Source: an uncultured Aquimarina sp. (GTDB taxonomy: Bacteria; Bacteroidota; Bacteroidia; Flavobacteriales; Flavobacteriaceae). Taken from it: 64,000 bases of DNA. Each line of letters starts with the position of its first letter. Position 1 is the stretch's first letter. This document shows positions 26,595-36,211 of the stretch, piece by piece. Both the position numbers and the translations under genes were made by a program. The stretch lies in assembly GCA_947496555.1 (NCBI GenBank), contig CANMDH010000002.1, positions 62,001 through 126,000 of the forward strand, given 5' to 3'. The notes under the pieces are model-generated. The model saw only the letters and a program-made list of their open reading frames with translations. It had not been told where the DNA came from and did no database searches.

Positions 26595-27851
26595 ATGGCA
26601 TATTTATTTACTTCAGAAAGTGTATCTGAAGGACATCCAGATAAAGTAGCAGATCAAATTAGTGATGCTTTATTAGACAATTTTTTGGCTTTCGATCCAG
26701 ACTCAAAAGTAGCTTGTGAAACATTGGTGACTACAGGTCAAGTAGTATTAGCAGGTGAGGTAAAATCAAAAACATATCTTGATGTACAACATATTGCAAG
26801 AGAGGTAATCAATAAAATAGGATATACCAAAGGTGCTTATCAGTTTAGTGGTGATTCTTGTGGTGTAATCTCTTTAATTCATGAGCAGTCTCAAGATATT
26901 AATCAAGGAGTTGATCGCGAAACCAAAGAAGAACAAGGAGCAGGTGATCAAGGGATGATGTTTGGATATGCCACTAGTGAAACAGCCAACTATATGCCAT
27001 TGGCGCTGGACATATCTCATAAAATTCTGATTGAATTGGCAAAATTAAGACATGAAGGAACGGAAATTCCTTATTTACGTCCAGATTCTAAAAGCCAGGT
27101 TACAATCGAATATAGCGATGATAATATTCCTCAAAAGATTGTGGCAATTGTGGTATCTACACAACACGATGACTTTGATAGTGATGATGATGCCATGTTG
27201 GAAAAAATCAAAAATGATATTATAACCGTTTTAATACCCAGAGTAGTTGCTCAATTACCAGAGTATGTTCAAAAATTATTCAATGATAAAATTACTTATC
27301 ATATCAACCCTACAGGTAAATTTGTTATTGGGGGACCTCATGGAGATACCGGACTTACAGGAAGAAAAATAATTGTAGACACTTATGGCGGTAAAGGAGC
27401 TCATGGTGGTGGTGCTTTTTCTGGAAAAGACCCTAGCAAAGTAGACCGTTCTGCTGCTTATGCCTCAAGGCACATAGCAAAAAATTTGGTAGCTGCAGGA
27501 GTGGCTAAAGAAGCATTAGTACAAGTTTCTTATGCTATAGGAGTTGTAGAACCGACTTCAATTTTTGTTGACACCTATGGTAGTAGTCCTTTAGAGTTAT
27601 CAGATGGTGAAATTGCCAAAAAAGTAGGTGAAATTTTTGATATGCGTCCTGCGGCAATCGAGAAACGTCTTAAATTGCGTAACCCAATGTATTTGGAAAC
27701 TGCTGCCTACGGACATATGGGGAAAGAACCAAGAACAATAACTAAAGTTTTTGAAAGCCCTTATTCTGGTAAAATTGAAAAGGAAGTTGAACTTTTTACC
27801 TGGGAAAAACTTGATTATGTAGATGAAGTAAAAAAGGCCTTTAATTTATAG
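26595..27851 (+). CDS. metK: S-adenosylmethionine synthetase
   Basis: 418 residues. The signatures are [18 protein letters not shown] at the N-terminus, [12 protein letters not shown] (about 115), [15 protein letters not shown] and [19 protein letters not shown]. The length is at the upper end for bacterial enzymes (about 380-420). It makes SAM from ATP and methionine in the cytoplasm. It is transcribed away from the metY operon, whose product it consumes, and carries a leader of a different type, so SAM is sensed on both sides of the intergenic region. No terminator is evident downstream. Confidence 0.98.
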   Translation: MAYLFTSESVSEGHPDKVADQISDALLDNFLAFDPDSKVACETLVTTGQVVLAGEVKSKTYLDVQHIAREVINKIGYTKGAYQFSGDSCGVISLIHEQSQDINQGVDRETKEEQGAGDQGMMFGYATSETANYMPLALDISHKILIELAKLRHEGTEIPYLRPDSKSQVTIEYSDDNIPQKIVAIVVSTQHDDFDSDDDAMLEKIKNDIITVLIPRVVAQLPEYVQKLFNDKITYHINPTGKFVIGGPHGDTGLTGRKIIVDTYGGKGAHGGGAFSGKDPSKVDRSAAYASRHIAKNLVAAGVAKEALVQVSYAIGVVEPTSIFVDTYGSSPLELSDGEIAKKVGEIFDMRPAAIEKRLKLRNPMYLETAAYGHMGKEPRTITKVFESPYSGKIEKEVELFTWEKLDYVDEVKKAFNL

Positions 27852-28080
27852 ATTTAAATCCTTTATTACACGTTTCGTCTGATTTTATAATCCTTATATC
27901 GATTTTTGGGTGATCCCTAGAAAATATACGGTTTTTCCGCAGCTATAAATCAAGTATTATTCTTACTTTTACCCCATTAATATTCAGATACATAATGTAT
28001 CATATTGGGAAACAAATTTTTCTTTTTTAAGGTATCAAGTATTATTTGGGAAATATATACTCTAACTCTTAAAAAGAACA

Positions 28081-28488
28081 ATGAAAAAGAGAATTTTACA
28101 CTTATCAAAACTTAGGGAAATGAATTTAAAAGTTTTAATGACTATAAGCTTTATATGCATCAGTGGTATATTTTATGGTCAGGATTTTAAAAATGATCTG
28201 ACTTCGGTAAAAACTATTGACAATCAAATTCAGGAAAAAAAATACAGTTCTGATGACGTTTCTGTGACAGCAGATAGATTAGTACTAAAAACTCCAGTTG
28301 AAAATATCTCTAAAAAAGACAGGCAATTTTTCAGTAAAAAACAGTGGAGAAAGATCAAAAAGCAGATTTTAAAGAATAAAAAAAGAATTTCTAAGCTTGA
28401 AGGCGGTATACATACCTACAAAAAGGTGGATACAATATATGTGGATACACAATCCAATTCTACAAAATCCAGTTTATCCGGTTGGTAA
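28081..28488 (+). CDS. Secreted hypothetical protein
   Basis: 135 residues from the first ATG. An internal ATG at 28120 would give a more conventional signal peptide ending FYGQ and could be the true start. The mature part is lysine-rich (SKKQWRKIKKQILKNKKRISKLEGG) with no domain I recognise. The 229-bp upstream gap holds a 13-bp direct repeat, ATCAAGTATTATT at 27949-27961 and 28034-28046. A strong terminator follows. Confidence 0.65.
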   Translation: MKKRILHLSKLREMNLKVLMTISFICISGIFYGQDFKNDLTSVKTIDNQIQEKKYSSDDVSVTADRLVLKTPVENISKKDRQFFSKKQWRKIKKQILKNKKRISKLEGGIHTYKKVDTIYVDTQSNSTKSSLSGW

Positions 28489-28510
28489 CCGAAACATATT
28501 ATGATAAATT

Positions 28511-28538
28511 AAAAAAACCGCTTTGAAGCGGTTTTTTT
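28511..28538. terminator. Bidirectional terminator
   Basis: AAAAAAACCGCTT and AAGCGGTTTTTTT form a GC-core stem with A/T tails on both sides. It lies between the convergent gene ends at 28488 and 28555. Confidence 0.93.
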
Positions 28539-28554
28539 AATACTACTTCTTTAC

Positions 28555-28977
28555 TTACTGCTGCATTTTTAAATAATAATCTACCGAGTGTTTCCCGGAT
28601 CCATACATTAAAAAGAAAGCACAAAGAAGAAATATTATACTCGCAATAATGAGGTTAGCCACATTCATTTCTCCTATAAAATTAATAAGAATAGCTCCTA
28701 TTAATAACGGAAGTTGTGCCATTACAGACCACCTAGTAAGAAGCCCGAACGCTATTAATATACCTCCTATTAGATGTGCTGGTGCAACGTAATGAATGAC
28801 TATCATAGCCCCAGCAAGGTTTTGAATAGGCTTAATAAGATCGACAAGGATCTGACTATTACTTACAAAGTTTATCCCTTTTATAAATAAAAACACTCCT
28901 AAAGCAATTCGCAACAGATCCAATGGGTAATACGTATGTGCATTAGCCCATTTATTCAATGATTTTATAGTAGGCAT
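28555..28977 (-). CDS. DoxX-family membrane protein
   Basis: 140 residues with four hydrophobic segments. PLDLLRIALGVFLFIKG and HLIGGILIAFGLLTRW follow the DoxX pattern, with the second and third helices around the GLLTRW turn. Members are small inner-membrane proteins, some linked to quinone or thiosulfate oxidation, most uncharacterised. It shares no operon with the neighbour at 29071, from which it is separated by 93 bp. Confidence 0.8.
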   Translation of the reverse strand: MPTIKSLNKWANAHTYYPLDLLRIALGVFLFIKGINFVSNSQILVDLIKPIQNLAGAMIVIHYVAPAHLIGGILIAFGLLTRWSVMAQLPLLIGAILINFIGEMNVANLIIASIIFLLCAFFLMYGSGKHSVDYYLKMQQ

Positions 28978-29070
28978 GACAAAACAAGTATTGATTAGAC
29001 CTTTATAAGATACTGATTTTTAAATCAATAAAAAAATATCGAACACAAATAAGAAAGGTAGTATATTATG

Positions 29071-30255
29071 TTATCTTCTCGTATAACGAATATTTCTATA
29101 TGTTCGAATGATCTCATTTTTAATATTCGATAGCACTTCGGGAAGATTAATATTTGTAACACTATAGATATTGTTCAACAAAGGTTTTACTCTTAATTTT
29201 AGCTTTTCTTCATACTTATAGTAATATAATACCAAGGCACATATCCCGGATACGAATAAAAGAGTACTTATTGCGGTTACTACTGGAGATAAATCATGAT
29301 AGAAGAAACGGTTAAGCCCTAGTCCCAACCAACTTCCATAAAGTACAAAAAAATGAATAATATAGATGGATAACGTCTTGCCACCAATTTTGGTAATCAC
29401 TGGATGAGTAAAATAATTTTTGGCCAAAATAAAAATGGCATATAGTACAAATACATTTCCCAGTCTTATAAATAAGAAATTGTTATATGCAACCGATTTA
29501 AAAACAGCCAAATCAGTAACATCATACAAGACCATCAAAGCACCCGATGAATAGAAAATAAGGAATAACCCTATAGACAATAATACAATCGGTGTATAGT
29601 AATAAAACAATCGGTGCTTTCCATATTTTAAAAACAAGGTAGCCATAAAACTACCAAAGCATACATAACCAAACCAGGGAAGCAATGTAAAAACAGATCC
29701 ATTCTTATTAGTAAAGTAATTAGCAATAGTATTTGGTAAGAAATCAAGTATTAAGGACTCGTAGACAGGTTGCAAAAGAAAAATAACAACCCCTAAGCCT
29801 AAAGTTACATTTTGAAACAATCCAAAATTATAGCGATACACTATCAAGTATATCCCAATTAATAATAGTAACGAGGTTCCTATACACTGCAAAACATCGA
29901 CATAAAAAAATGAAGGATTTAAGGTTCCATGAAACACTGCATATAGACTTAGTCGTAATAAATATCCCCAAAAAATTATTTTTATGGCTCTTTTTACACC
30001 TTTTAAGACGCGAGGATTCTCAAGCCCTTTGCTACTTTGTTTTAACAACAAATAAGTAAAAATAAATCCTGTGATGGTGAAGAATGTAGGAGCCGTGATA
30101 CCTCTAAAATACTCCCATACGCTATAGATGATGTTACTACGGTCTCTATAAGCATCGCCCAAAAGTGCATGTACAAAATGCCCCTGAAGCATCATTATAA
30201 TGGCAAATGCTCGAATTGCATCCAAAAAGTGTAATCGACTAGTGGGCTTAGTCAT
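29071..30255 (-). CDS. Multi-pass membrane acyltransferase-like protein (DUF1624/HGSNAT-like or acyltransferase-3)
   Basis: 394 residues with about ten membrane helices. The N-terminus RLHFLDAIRAFAIIMMLQGHFVHALL carries the conserved Asp, Arg and a His in the first helix, as in HGSNAT-like DUF1624 proteins and the broader acyltransferase-3 fold. FTITGFIFTYLL and a late IIHFF segment agree. Such enzymes move acetyl groups across the inner membrane to sugars. The acceptor is unknown and no glycan locus is adjacent. Confidence 0.75.
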   Translation of the reverse strand: MTKPTSRLHFLDAIRAFAIIMMLQGHFVHALLGDAYRDRSNIIYSVWEYFRGITAPTFFTITGFIFTYLLLKQSSKGLENPRVLKGVKRAIKIIFWGYLLRLSLYAVFHGTLNPSFFYVDVLQCIGTSLLLLIGIYLIVYRYNFGLFQNVTLGLGVVIFLLQPVYESLILDFLPNTIANYFTNKNGSVFTLLPWFGYVCFGSFMATLFLKYGKHRLFYYYTPIVLLSIGLFLIFYSSGALMVLYDVTDLAVFKSVAYNNFLFIRLGNVFVLYAIFILAKNYFTHPVITKIGGKTLSIYIIHFFVLYGSWLGLGLNRFFYHDLSPVVTAISTLLFVSGICALVLYYYKYEEKLKLRVKPLLNNIYSVTNINLPEVLSNIKNEIIRTYRNIRYTRR

Positions 30256-30278
30256 AATTATTGGTCTTGGTTAGTTAT

Positions 30279-30340
30279 GCTCAAAAAACGAGTTTTGAGC
30301 CATATTATTGTTTTTAAAAAGGTGCAAATTTAACCTTTTT
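30279..30340 (-). promoter_or_regulatory. Two inverted repeats and a -7 box upstream of the acyltransferase-like gene
   Basis: GCTCAAAA/TTTTGAGC (30279-30300) and AAAAAGGT/ACCTTTTT (30316-30340) are perfect inverted repeats. On the minus strand TAAATTTG (30325-30332), a perfect TAnnTTTG, lies in the loop of the second. They may be operators or leader hairpins of the gene starting at 30255. Confidence 0.4.
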
Positions 30341-30525
30341 AATTCGGTTTTAGGCTGATCTTGAGCCATTTAAAAAAACAAGTGTTTATTTTGTAAGATT
30401 TTACGTTATAAATTACTCTCAAAATACACATTATACACGTATTCTATGGCTTTCTTCCCCTAAATTTATACAATGATCATTTACCATACGGCAATTTAAA
30501 AAAAGTTGATACGTTACTTATACGT

Positions 30526-30930
30526 ATGATTAACCAAAAAATTCAATCTATGAATCCAAAAGTAATCTTGGGAATTAGAATAGTTTTTGGCCTAGCCATT
30601 CTATTCTTTGGGTGTAATAAATTATTTTATTTTATGGACCCACCTGCCCCATCTACAAAAATTGCATCTAGCTTCTTAAAGGTTTTAATATCGTCTAAGA
30701 CTATGATGCTTGTTGCCATTGTTGAAATTTGTGCAGGAATCGCTTTATTAGCAAATAGGTTTGCCCCTTTAATGATGGTAATCCTAATGAGTGTTTCTGT
30801 TAACGCCTTTTTGTACCATCTTAAGTTGGATATAAAACATTGGTACGTAGGAGTAGCTTTTTTAGGGCTTAATGTTCTTATGCTTTATATCTATAAGGAT
30901 CGTTATAAAGAACTACTAAAACCACAATAA
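30526..30930 (+). CDS. DoxX-like small membrane protein
   Basis: 134 residues (an internal ATG at 30550 is also possible). Four helices: VILGIRIVFGLAILFFG, then MMLVAIVEICAGIALL, MMVILMSVSVNAFLYH and VGVAFLGLNVLMLYI. This follows the DoxX/SURF4-like layout, as does the minus-strand gene at 28555, but the two share little sequence. Function unknown. It ends with a strong terminator. Confidence 0.7.
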   Translation: MINQKIQSMNPKVILGIRIVFGLAILFFGCNKLFYFMDPPAPSTKIASSFLKVLISSKTMMLVAIVEICAGIALLANRFAPLMMVILMSVSVNAFLYHLKLDIKHWYVGVAFLGLNVLMLYIYKDRYKELLKPQ

Positions 30931-30933
30931 GTT

Positions 30934-30963
30934 AAAAAAGATGCCTAAAAGGCATCTTTTTTT
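30934..30963 (+). terminator. Rho-independent terminator
   Basis: AAAAAAGATGCC and GGCATCTTTTTTT form a 12-bp stem with a TAAAA loop and a T-run, four bases after the stop of the DoxX-like gene. Confidence 0.93.
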
Positions 30964-31058
30964 ATTTCCTCCACCTTCTATAATACTTTTTAAAATAATA
31001 GAATTAAAGCCTTTGGCATCTTTCTTGGTGTACCATCATAAACATAAATTTATAAGTT

Positions 31059-31400
31059 ATGAAAACTGATCGTTACACCAAATTTATATTTACTATTATC
31101 GCCATTTGTTTAGCTATTATAGTAATTAGAGATATAGAAATTATCCCAAAAGCACACGCCAACAATATACCAACATACAATTATGGAGCGATTCCTATTA
31201 ATCCTGATGGTTCAATAACTGTGCGCTTAAGTAATACCAATGAAATTGATGTAAATATAAAAAGCATTGATACTTATGATAAACTTAAGGTAGATCTGAA
31301 CAGTATTAGTACTCGTGACGAATTAGATATTAATATCGACGAAGTTGGAGGAAGCTACGTATCAAGTGGTGGTCCTATTAAAGTGAAATTACAAAATTGA
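31059..31400 (+). CDS. Membrane-anchored hypothetical protein
   Basis: 113 residues. One N-terminal membrane helix (about 10-25) is followed by a periplasmic part rich in beta-forming segments with a repeated D(V/L)NI(K/D) pattern. No family recognised beyond similar short anchored proteins of the phylum. It stands alone between a terminator and a lipoprotein gene. Confidence 0.65.
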   Translation: MKTDRYTKFIFTIIAICLAIIVIRDIEIIPKAHANNIPTYNYGAIPINPDGSITVRLSNTNEIDVNIKSIDTYDKLKVDLNSISTRDELDINIDEVGGSYVSSGGPIKVKLQN

Positions 31401-31479
31401 TTTTTATTCTAATCAAAACATTACACGCAACCTTTTCAAGAAATATCATCTTTTTTATACGAACAAAAGGTGAAATAAA

Positions 31480-31860
31480 ATGAGGAATATTGTAGTTTTA
31501 TTTATATGTCTATCTCTTTTGGCTTGCAGCAATGATGACGATCAAAACACTTCTTTAGAAATATGTGGTGTGAATAATCCAATTGAAGATTTACCATGGT
31601 TAAAAGAAATCAAAGAAGGTTTTGAAATGAGCTTTTCTCCAGTCGGAAGTCAGATTATTGCGTACCAATATAACGGAAATGATGTCTTTTGGATCAATAA
31701 CTGTGTTAATTGTGAAGACGCATTGGTACAAATCTATAATTGCATGGGAGAGGTTATCTGTCAAAAAGGGGGTATTACAGGATTGGATGAATGTCCAGAA
31801 TTTGAAGCTGAAGCAATTAATGAAAAGGTCCTCTTTGACAATGTACAGAACAACCAATAA
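31480..31860 (+). CDS. Small lipoprotein, hypothetical
   Basis: 126 residues. The lipobox LLAC at about 14-17 is followed by SNDDD, a surface-lipoprotein-like acidic tail. The mature domain has six Cys, including NNCVNCEDALVQIYNCMGEVICQ, which could form disulfides outside the cytoplasm. No family recognised. The following 268 bp to the next gene hold no feature I can support. Confidence 0.7.
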   Translation: MRNIVVLFICLSLLACSNDDDQNTSLEICGVNNPIEDLPWLKEIKEGFEMSFSPVGSQIIAYQYNGNDVFWINNCVNCEDALVQIYNCMGEVICQKGGITGLDECPEFEAEAINEKVLFDNVQNNQ

Positions 31861-32128
31861 TAAAACCACTTTTTAATATTATCCAGAACATCATTAATGT
31901 TTAGGAAACCTGTTCTTTTTAACAGTAAATAATAGTCATTTTTAAATAAAAAAGACCGCTATTAAGTTTTTTACGATCATCTTTTCGCACCCAATTCGTT
32001 TACCCAAATTTCACTATGCAAATAGTGTAGTCTGTAAATTCTTATTTATCCTTTTCTTGTTCCTCATAAAATCCATTATATTTACGGCCGAACTTTGACA
32101 CAAACCCCCCGTAGAAAAATAATCGAAT

Positions 32129-32743
32129 ATGCATATAGCTATAGCCGGAAACATTGGTGCAGGAAAAACTACATTGACCCGATTGCTTGCTAAACATTAT
32201 AAATGGGAAGCTCATTTTGAGGATGTATTAGAAAATCCTTATCTAGAGGATTTTTATAACAAAATGGAACGTTGGTCCTTTAATCTTCAGATTTATTTCT
32301 TGAATAGTCGTTTTAGGCAAATTCTGGATATTCGACAAAGCGGAAAAGATATTATACAGGATCGAACCATTTATGAAGATGCTTATATCTTTGCTCCCAA
32401 CCTTCATGCTATGGGATTAATGACCAATCGTGACTTCGAAAATTACCGATCTCTTTTTGATCTTATGGAAGATGTGGTAGAAGGTCCTGATCTATTAATA
32501 TATCTAAGAAGTAGTATTCCTAACTTGGTGGCACAGATCCACAAACGCGGACGAGAATACGAAAACACCATTAGCATAGATTATTTAAGTAGGCTTAACG
32601 AACGTTACGAAGCATGGGCTCACGATTATGACAAAGGAAACCTTCTAATAGTAGATGTTGACAATGTTAATTTTGTTGATAATCCTGAAGATCTTGGTGA
32701 TATCATAAGCCGTATTGATGCAGAGTTGCATGGTTTGTTCTAA
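32129..32743 (+). CDS. Deoxynucleoside kinase
   Basis: 204 residues. The P-loop is AGNIGAGKTTL (about 6-16), followed by FEDVLENPYLEDFY, the DRTIYEDAYIFA motif with the DRS-like catalytic Asp-Arg (about 80), and the RxxxR lid in KRGREYE. This is the deoxyadenosine/deoxycytidine kinase family, which salvages deoxynucleosides in the cytoplasm. The base preference is not readable. It precedes the DUF2461 gene by 16 nt and probably shares its transcript. Confidence 0.92.
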   Translation: MHIAIAGNIGAGKTTLTRLLAKHYKWEAHFEDVLENPYLEDFYNKMERWSFNLQIYFLNSRFRQILDIRQSGKDIIQDRTIYEDAYIFAPNLHAMGLMTNRDFENYRSLFDLMEDVVEGPDLLIYLRSSIPNLVAQIHKRGREYENTISIDYLSRLNERYEAWAHDYDKGNLLIVDVDNVNFVDNPEDLGDIISRIDAELHGLF

Positions 32744-32759
32744 AAGATTTTGAATATCT

Positions 32760-33416
32760 ATGGATTTTGCTTCACTATTTCAGTTTCTTAAGGATTTACA
32801 AAAGAACAATCATAAGGAATGGATGGATGCCAACAGAAAACAGTATAAAACTATTAGAGATTCGTTTATCCAGTGGCTGGATGCACTTGATACAAAACTA
32901 GCAACCATAGACCCAGATTACCATCCTACTCCGGGAAAAAAGGGAATTAATCGTATTAACAACAACCTTCTTTTTCATCCAAATAAACCTGTATATAAGG
33001 ATCATTTTGGAGCGGGGTTAGATCAAAAAACCAAACAAGGGGATTTTTATATTGAAATCGGTATCTCTCAATGTCTATTAGCCGGAGGATATTGGCGACC
33101 TGAAAGCAAAGTACTGAATAGCATTAGAGAAGCCATTGATTATAATGGCGAAGAACTGGTTAAAATTTTAAATAAAAAAAGCTTTAAAGACACCTTCGGA
33201 GATTTATATCCCGATGACGGTATGCTAAAATCTGCTCCAAAAGGATATCCCGTAGACCATAAACATATCGATTTATTGAAGCACAAAACATTTGCAGTAA
33301 TTCACGAATTTACTAAAGAAGATGTTCTTAAAGACAATTTTACAGAGCAAGTCATTGAGGTTTACAAAGAAATGCTTCCTTTTAGAAGATATTTGCGACA
33401 AGCGGTAACCGTTTAG
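32760..33416 (+). CDS. DUF2461 (TIGR02453) family protein
   Basis: 218 residues. FLKDLQKNNHKEWMDANRKQYK at the N-terminus, RINNNLLFHPNKPVYKDHFGAG and the ISQCLLAGGYWRPESKVL block are the conserved regions of DUF2461. No enzymatic role is established for the family. It is cotranscribed with a deoxynucleoside kinase, though this link is not known to be general. Confidence 0.9.
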   Translation: MDFASLFQFLKDLQKNNHKEWMDANRKQYKTIRDSFIQWLDALDTKLATIDPDYHPTPGKKGINRINNNLLFHPNKPVYKDHFGAGLDQKTKQGDFYIEIGISQCLLAGGYWRPESKVLNSIREAIDYNGEELVKILNKKSFKDTFGDLYPDDGMLKSAPKGYPVDHKHIDLLKHKTFAVIHEFTKEDVLKDNFTEQVIEVYKEMLPFRRYLRQAVTV

Positions 33417-33448
33417 TTTTTTGGTTATTCAGTTTAAAAACGTAAAAG

Positions 33449-34708
33449 TTATTTTGAAACTTCTTCGATTTTCTTATCCAAATACTTTGTAATTATTGCT
33501 GTTGCCCCGGTATTACTATTTATAAAGTGCCCTGCAATCATACCCGTTTTTTCTCTAAACTTTTTGTCTTCTACTAACTTATTCATGACCTGTGAAAATT
33601 CATAGGGATTGGATACCGAAAATAACCCTGCCAATTTTTGAAGCTGTTTGGCTTCTCTAAATTTTTCGAAATTCTTACCAATAATAATTGGAATCCCAAA
33701 TGTCGCTGGCTCTAAAATATTATGCAGCCCCCCAGTCCCCATAGCGCCACCAACATAGGCGATGTCTCCATAACTATACACACGAGAAAGATATCCAATC
33801 GTGTTCATAATAAACACCCGGTAATCTTTAAGATCTTTCCCCTCTTTTTCTGAATATAAGATAGCGCCTTTCTTGATTTTTTGTTTCAATGAGTTTACAC
33901 TACTATCCTTAATCTCATGTGGAGCAATAATAAAACATACATTATCAGTGGCATTATTTACAAAGTCAATAAAAACTTCTTCATCCTCGGGCCATGAGCT
34001 TCCAACTACGATACAAAGTCGCTCATTAATAAATTCTGAAATAAAATCTACATGATTATCCATTTCGATCTGGTGTGATACCCTATCAAAACGCGTATCT
34101 CCACTTAGTGTAACATTTTCAAAACCTTGTTTCTCAATTAATGTTTTTGATATGGTATCCTGAACAAAAAAATGATCAATTGTTTTAAGAGCCTTTCTCA
34201 TAAAACCCCCGTACCATTTAAAAAACGCCTGATCTTCTCTAAAAGTAGTAGAAATAAATACCGTTGGGATATTTTTTGTTTGTAAGGTTTTCAGATAATT
34301 AGGCCAAAACTCATACTTTACAAAAACCGCTAATTCTGGCTTAGCCAATTGTATAAATCGTTTTGCTTTTGCTTTGGTATCCATCGGAAGGTACACAATG
34401 ATATCGGCCAGAGTGCTATTTTTCTTTGCTTCATATCCCGACGGAGAAAAAAAAGTAACCAATAATTTATGATTAGAGTATTTCTTTTTTAATAATTCCA
34501 TCACAGGAACTCCTTGTTCATATTCTCCCAAAGAAGCACAATGAAACCACAAGGTGCGATCTTGACCGGAAAAATGTTTCTCTAGTATCTGAAAAGTTCG
34601 CTTTCTTCCTTCAACGAATAATTTCAGTTTAGGAGTAAAAAATCCCAGAATAGGAAGAATTCCATTAAAAATCGAAATAAAGATGTTGTATAAAAACCCC
34701 AAAAGCAA
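33449..34708 (-). CDS. waaA: 3-deoxy-D-manno-octulosonic acid (KDO) transferase
   Basis: 419 residues. WFHCASLGEYEQGVPV (about 55), the STTFREDQAFFKWYGG segment, GSSWPEDEEVF and GGLHNILEPATFGIPIIIG are GT30 family blocks. It transfers KDO to lipid A precursor at the inner face of the membrane, anchored by the N-terminal hydrophobic stretch. No ATG is available: a stop codon lies directly before the TTG at 34708, and the first helix starts at once, so a TTG start (34708 or 34702) is the simplest reading. Confidence 0.93.
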   Translation of the reverse strand: MLLGFLYNIFISIFNGILPILGFFTPKLKLFVEGRKRTFQILEKHFSGQDRTLWFHCASLGEYEQGVPVMELLKKKYSNHKLLVTFFSPSGYEAKKNSTLADIIVYLPMDTKAKAKRFIQLAKPELAVFVKYEFWPNYLKTLQTKNIPTVFISTTFREDQAFFKWYGGFMRKALKTIDHFFVQDTISKTLIEKQGFENVTLSGDTRFDRVSHQIEMDNHVDFISEFINERLCIVVGSSWPEDEEVFIDFVNNATDNVCFIIAPHEIKDSSVNSLKQKIKKGAILYSEKEGKDLKDYRVFIMNTIGYLSRVYSYGDIAYVGGAMGTGGLHNILEPATFGIPIIIGKNFEKFREAKQLQKLAGLFSVSNPYEFSQVMNKLVEDKKFREKTGMIAGHFINSNTGATAIITKYLDKKIEEVSK

Positions 34709-34808
34709 TTATTTTTAAGAACTGCTAAAATACATTTCTTTTATCTAAAATTGCATTGGCTATAGTACCAATATTTTGTATTTTCGTGAGGTTACAATAC
34801 ACGCATTC

Positions 34809-35978
34809 ATGAAGAAAATACAAATGGTTGATCTTAAGGGTCAATACGAGCAGATCAAAGAACAAGTAAATTCATCTGTACTTGATGTTATAAATTCCAC
34901 AGCTTTCATTAACGGACCCGAAGTTCATAGTTTCCAAAAAGAATTAGAAGCATATTTGGGTGTAAAGCATGTAATTCCTTGTGCCAATGGCACAGATGCT
35001 TTGCAAATAGCCATGATGGGATTGGGCTTAGAACCCGGTGATGAAGTCATTACTGCTGATTTTACTTTTGCCGCAACTGTAGAGGTAATTGCTTTGCTTA
35101 GATTAACCCCTGTATTGGTTGATGTAGAGCCAGATTCCTTTAATATTGACCCAGAGGCTATAAAAAAGGCAATTACACCAAAAACCAAGGCTATAGTGCC
35201 TGTTCATCTGTTTGGTCAAGCCGCAAATATGGATGAGATCATGGCCATTGCTAAAGAACATAACCTATACGTTATCGAGGATAATGCCCAAGGTATTGGT
35301 TCTACTTATAAGTTTGCCAATGGCACTTCAACCAAAACTGGAAGCATAGGACATGTGGCTTCTACCTCTTTTTTTCCATCAAAAAACTTAGGATGTTATG
35401 GTGATGGCGGGGCTATTTTTACTAACGATGATGACCTTGCTCATACCATCCGCGGAGTTGTAAACCACGGGATGTACAAAAGATATCATCATGATGTGGT
35501 TGGTGTAAACTCACGTCTGGATTCTATCCAAGCTACTATTCTACGAGCCAAACTTCCTAATCTTGATAATTATAATAACGCCAGAAGAGCAGCCGCCAGA
35601 AATTATAACCAAGCTTTTCAAGATATTAAAAATATTATCACTCCAAAAGTAAAAGGAAATAACTGTGGCACAGATAAAAATACCATTTGCGACACATGTA
35701 ATTGCCACGTATTTCATCAGTACACATTAAGAATTACAAATGGTAATCGCGACCAATTAGCGCAACACCTAAACGATAATGGAATTCCGTGCGGTGTTTA
35801 TTACCCTATCCCACTACATAGTCAAAAAGCATATCTGGATAACCGGTATAATGAAGCAGATTTTCCGGTAACCAATCAATTGGTAAAAGAAGTAATTTCA
35901 TTACCAATGCATACCGAGTTGGATGATGAGCAAATTGCTTTTATTACCAAAACTGTTATTGATTTTGTCAATCAATAG
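34809..35978 (+). CDS. DegT/DnrJ/EryC1/StrS family sugar aminotransferase
   Basis: 389 residues from the ATG at 34809; a TTG 33 nt upstream is less plausible. The family blocks are QMVDLKGQY at the N-terminus, CANGTDALQIAMM, PVHLFGQAANMD, EDNAQGIGSTY, the PLP Lys in STSFFPSKNLGCYGDGGAI (about 194) and GVNSRLDSIQA. It resembles WbpE-type enzymes that aminate UDP-sugars for cell-envelope glycans. An insert before HQYTLR holds four Cys spaced C-x7-C-x2-C-x-C, which could bind a metal. It diverges from waaA, which also serves the envelope. Confidence 0.9.
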   Translation: MKKIQMVDLKGQYEQIKEQVNSSVLDVINSTAFINGPEVHSFQKELEAYLGVKHVIPCANGTDALQIAMMGLGLEPGDEVITADFTFAATVEVIALLRLTPVLVDVEPDSFNIDPEAIKKAITPKTKAIVPVHLFGQAANMDEIMAIAKEHNLYVIEDNAQGIGSTYKFANGTSTKTGSIGHVASTSFFPSKNLGCYGDGGAIFTNDDDLAHTIRGVVNHGMYKRYHHDVVGVNSRLDSIQATILRAKLPNLDNYNNARRAAARNYNQAFQDIKNIITPKVKGNNCGTDKNTICDTCNCHVFHQYTLRITNGNRDQLAQHLNDNGIPCGVYYPIPLHSQKAYLDNRYNEADFPVTNQLVKEVISLPMHTELDDEQIAFITKTVIDFVNQ

Positions 35979-36211
35979 ACTTTTCTCTTCCCTTCAAACA
36001 AGAAGGGAAGGCTTTAATTTCTTTTAGCTTTAATTACAAAGGCAAGAATGGTGTTTTGCTAAACCAATCAATTCCTCTATATTTAGCAAAGATAAACACA
36101 TAACATTCACACAAATTCTTATGAAATGAGCCATAATGATTAGGTAAATACCAACCGATATGGTTATTGGCGAATTCCATCTGACAAATAAAAAACAATA
36201 AAAATAAACAG

